NCBI GenBank assembly: GCA_003158895.1
Contig: PMLO01000271.1
Span: 17,096-22,719 of the forward strand
From: Propionibacteriaceae bacterium
GTDB taxonomy: Bacteria; Actinomycetota; Actinomycetes; Propionibacteriales; Propionibacteriaceae
Direction of reading: 5' to 3'
Length of the DNA: 5,624 bases
Shown: in pieces, positions 5,542-5,624 of the stretch
Position numbering within the stretch: the stretch's first letter is position 1
Layout: every line of letters starts with the position of its first letter
Made by a program: the position numbers and the translations under genes
Notes under the pieces: generated by a model
What the model was told of the DNA's origin: nothing
Seen by the model: only the letters and a program-made list of their open reading frames with translations
Database searches by the model: none

Positions 5542-5624
5542 ATGGGGGTAAGAGCGAAGCGTTGGCAGTTGTGGCTCATCACAATGTTCATCCTGACCGG
5601 CATCATCGGGGTGTTCCAGTTGTT
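5542..5624 (+). CDS. N-terminus of a probable membrane-anchored protein (runs off right edge)
   Basis: An open frame of 27 codons plus two bases runs from the ATG at 5542 to the window end with no stop. The peptide begins MGVRAKRWQLWLITMFILTG and continues hydrophobic to the edge. Basic residues at positions 4, 6 and 7 followed by a run of W/L/I/F/V fit an N-terminal signal anchor or first transmembrane helix with the N-terminus inside. An alternative in-frame ATG exists at 5584 (residue 15), but it lies inside the helix and would drop the basic residues, so 5542 is preferred; a TAGGCT box lies ten bases upstream. The family cannot be recognised from this fragment. Confidence 0.55.
   Translation, partial: MGVRAKRWQLWLITMFILTGIIGVFQL

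Overview
The window is high-GC DNA (roughly two-thirds G+C by eye). Codons end mostly in G or C, genes are packed with ATGA and GTGA stop/start overlaps, and candidate promoters sit 7-10 bases from start codons, as in leaderless actinobacterial mRNAs. With the protein families seen (PPDK, a Corynebacterium-type CoA-transferase, an actinobacterial PemK/MazF-like protein), this points to an Actinomycetota chromosome. The heavy use of the word GTAC suggests, but does not prove, a Nocardioidaceae-like lineage. No transposase, CRISPR array, tRNA, rRNA or phage gene was seen.

Layout: (1) 1-317, minus strand: N-terminal 105 residues of pyruvate, phosphate dikinase, running off the left edge. (2) 318-539: divergent intergenic region with a UUCG-loop inverted repeat, the PPDK ribosome-binding site and a likely leaderless promoter for the next gene. 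(3) 540-2587, plus strand: a two-gene unit of a Gfo/Idh/MocA oxidoreductase and an RsmC/RlmG-type rRNA guanine-N2 methyltransferase, overlapping by four bases. (4) 2588-2729: leader and probable promoter region. (5) 2730-4238: acetyl-CoA hydrolase/transferase family protein, most likely a succinyl-CoA:acetate CoA-transferase. (6) 4300-5471: a two-gene unit of a four-helix membrane protein of unknown function and a PemK/MazF-like protein without a visible antitoxin. (7) 5542-5624: start of a further gene whose N-terminus looks like a membrane anchor, cut by the right edge.

Two enzymes act around the pyruvate/acetyl-CoA/succinyl-CoA node: PPDK interconverts pyruvate and PEP, and the CoA-transferase exchanges CoA between succinate and acetate. 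They are in separate transcription units, so a shared role is only an inference. Most of the window is ordinary core chromosome. The points most worth a second look are the strong GTAC bias (visible even in valine codon choice and weaker in the CoA-transferase gene), the antitoxin-less PemK-like protein paired with a membrane protein, and the hairpin in the PPDK leader.
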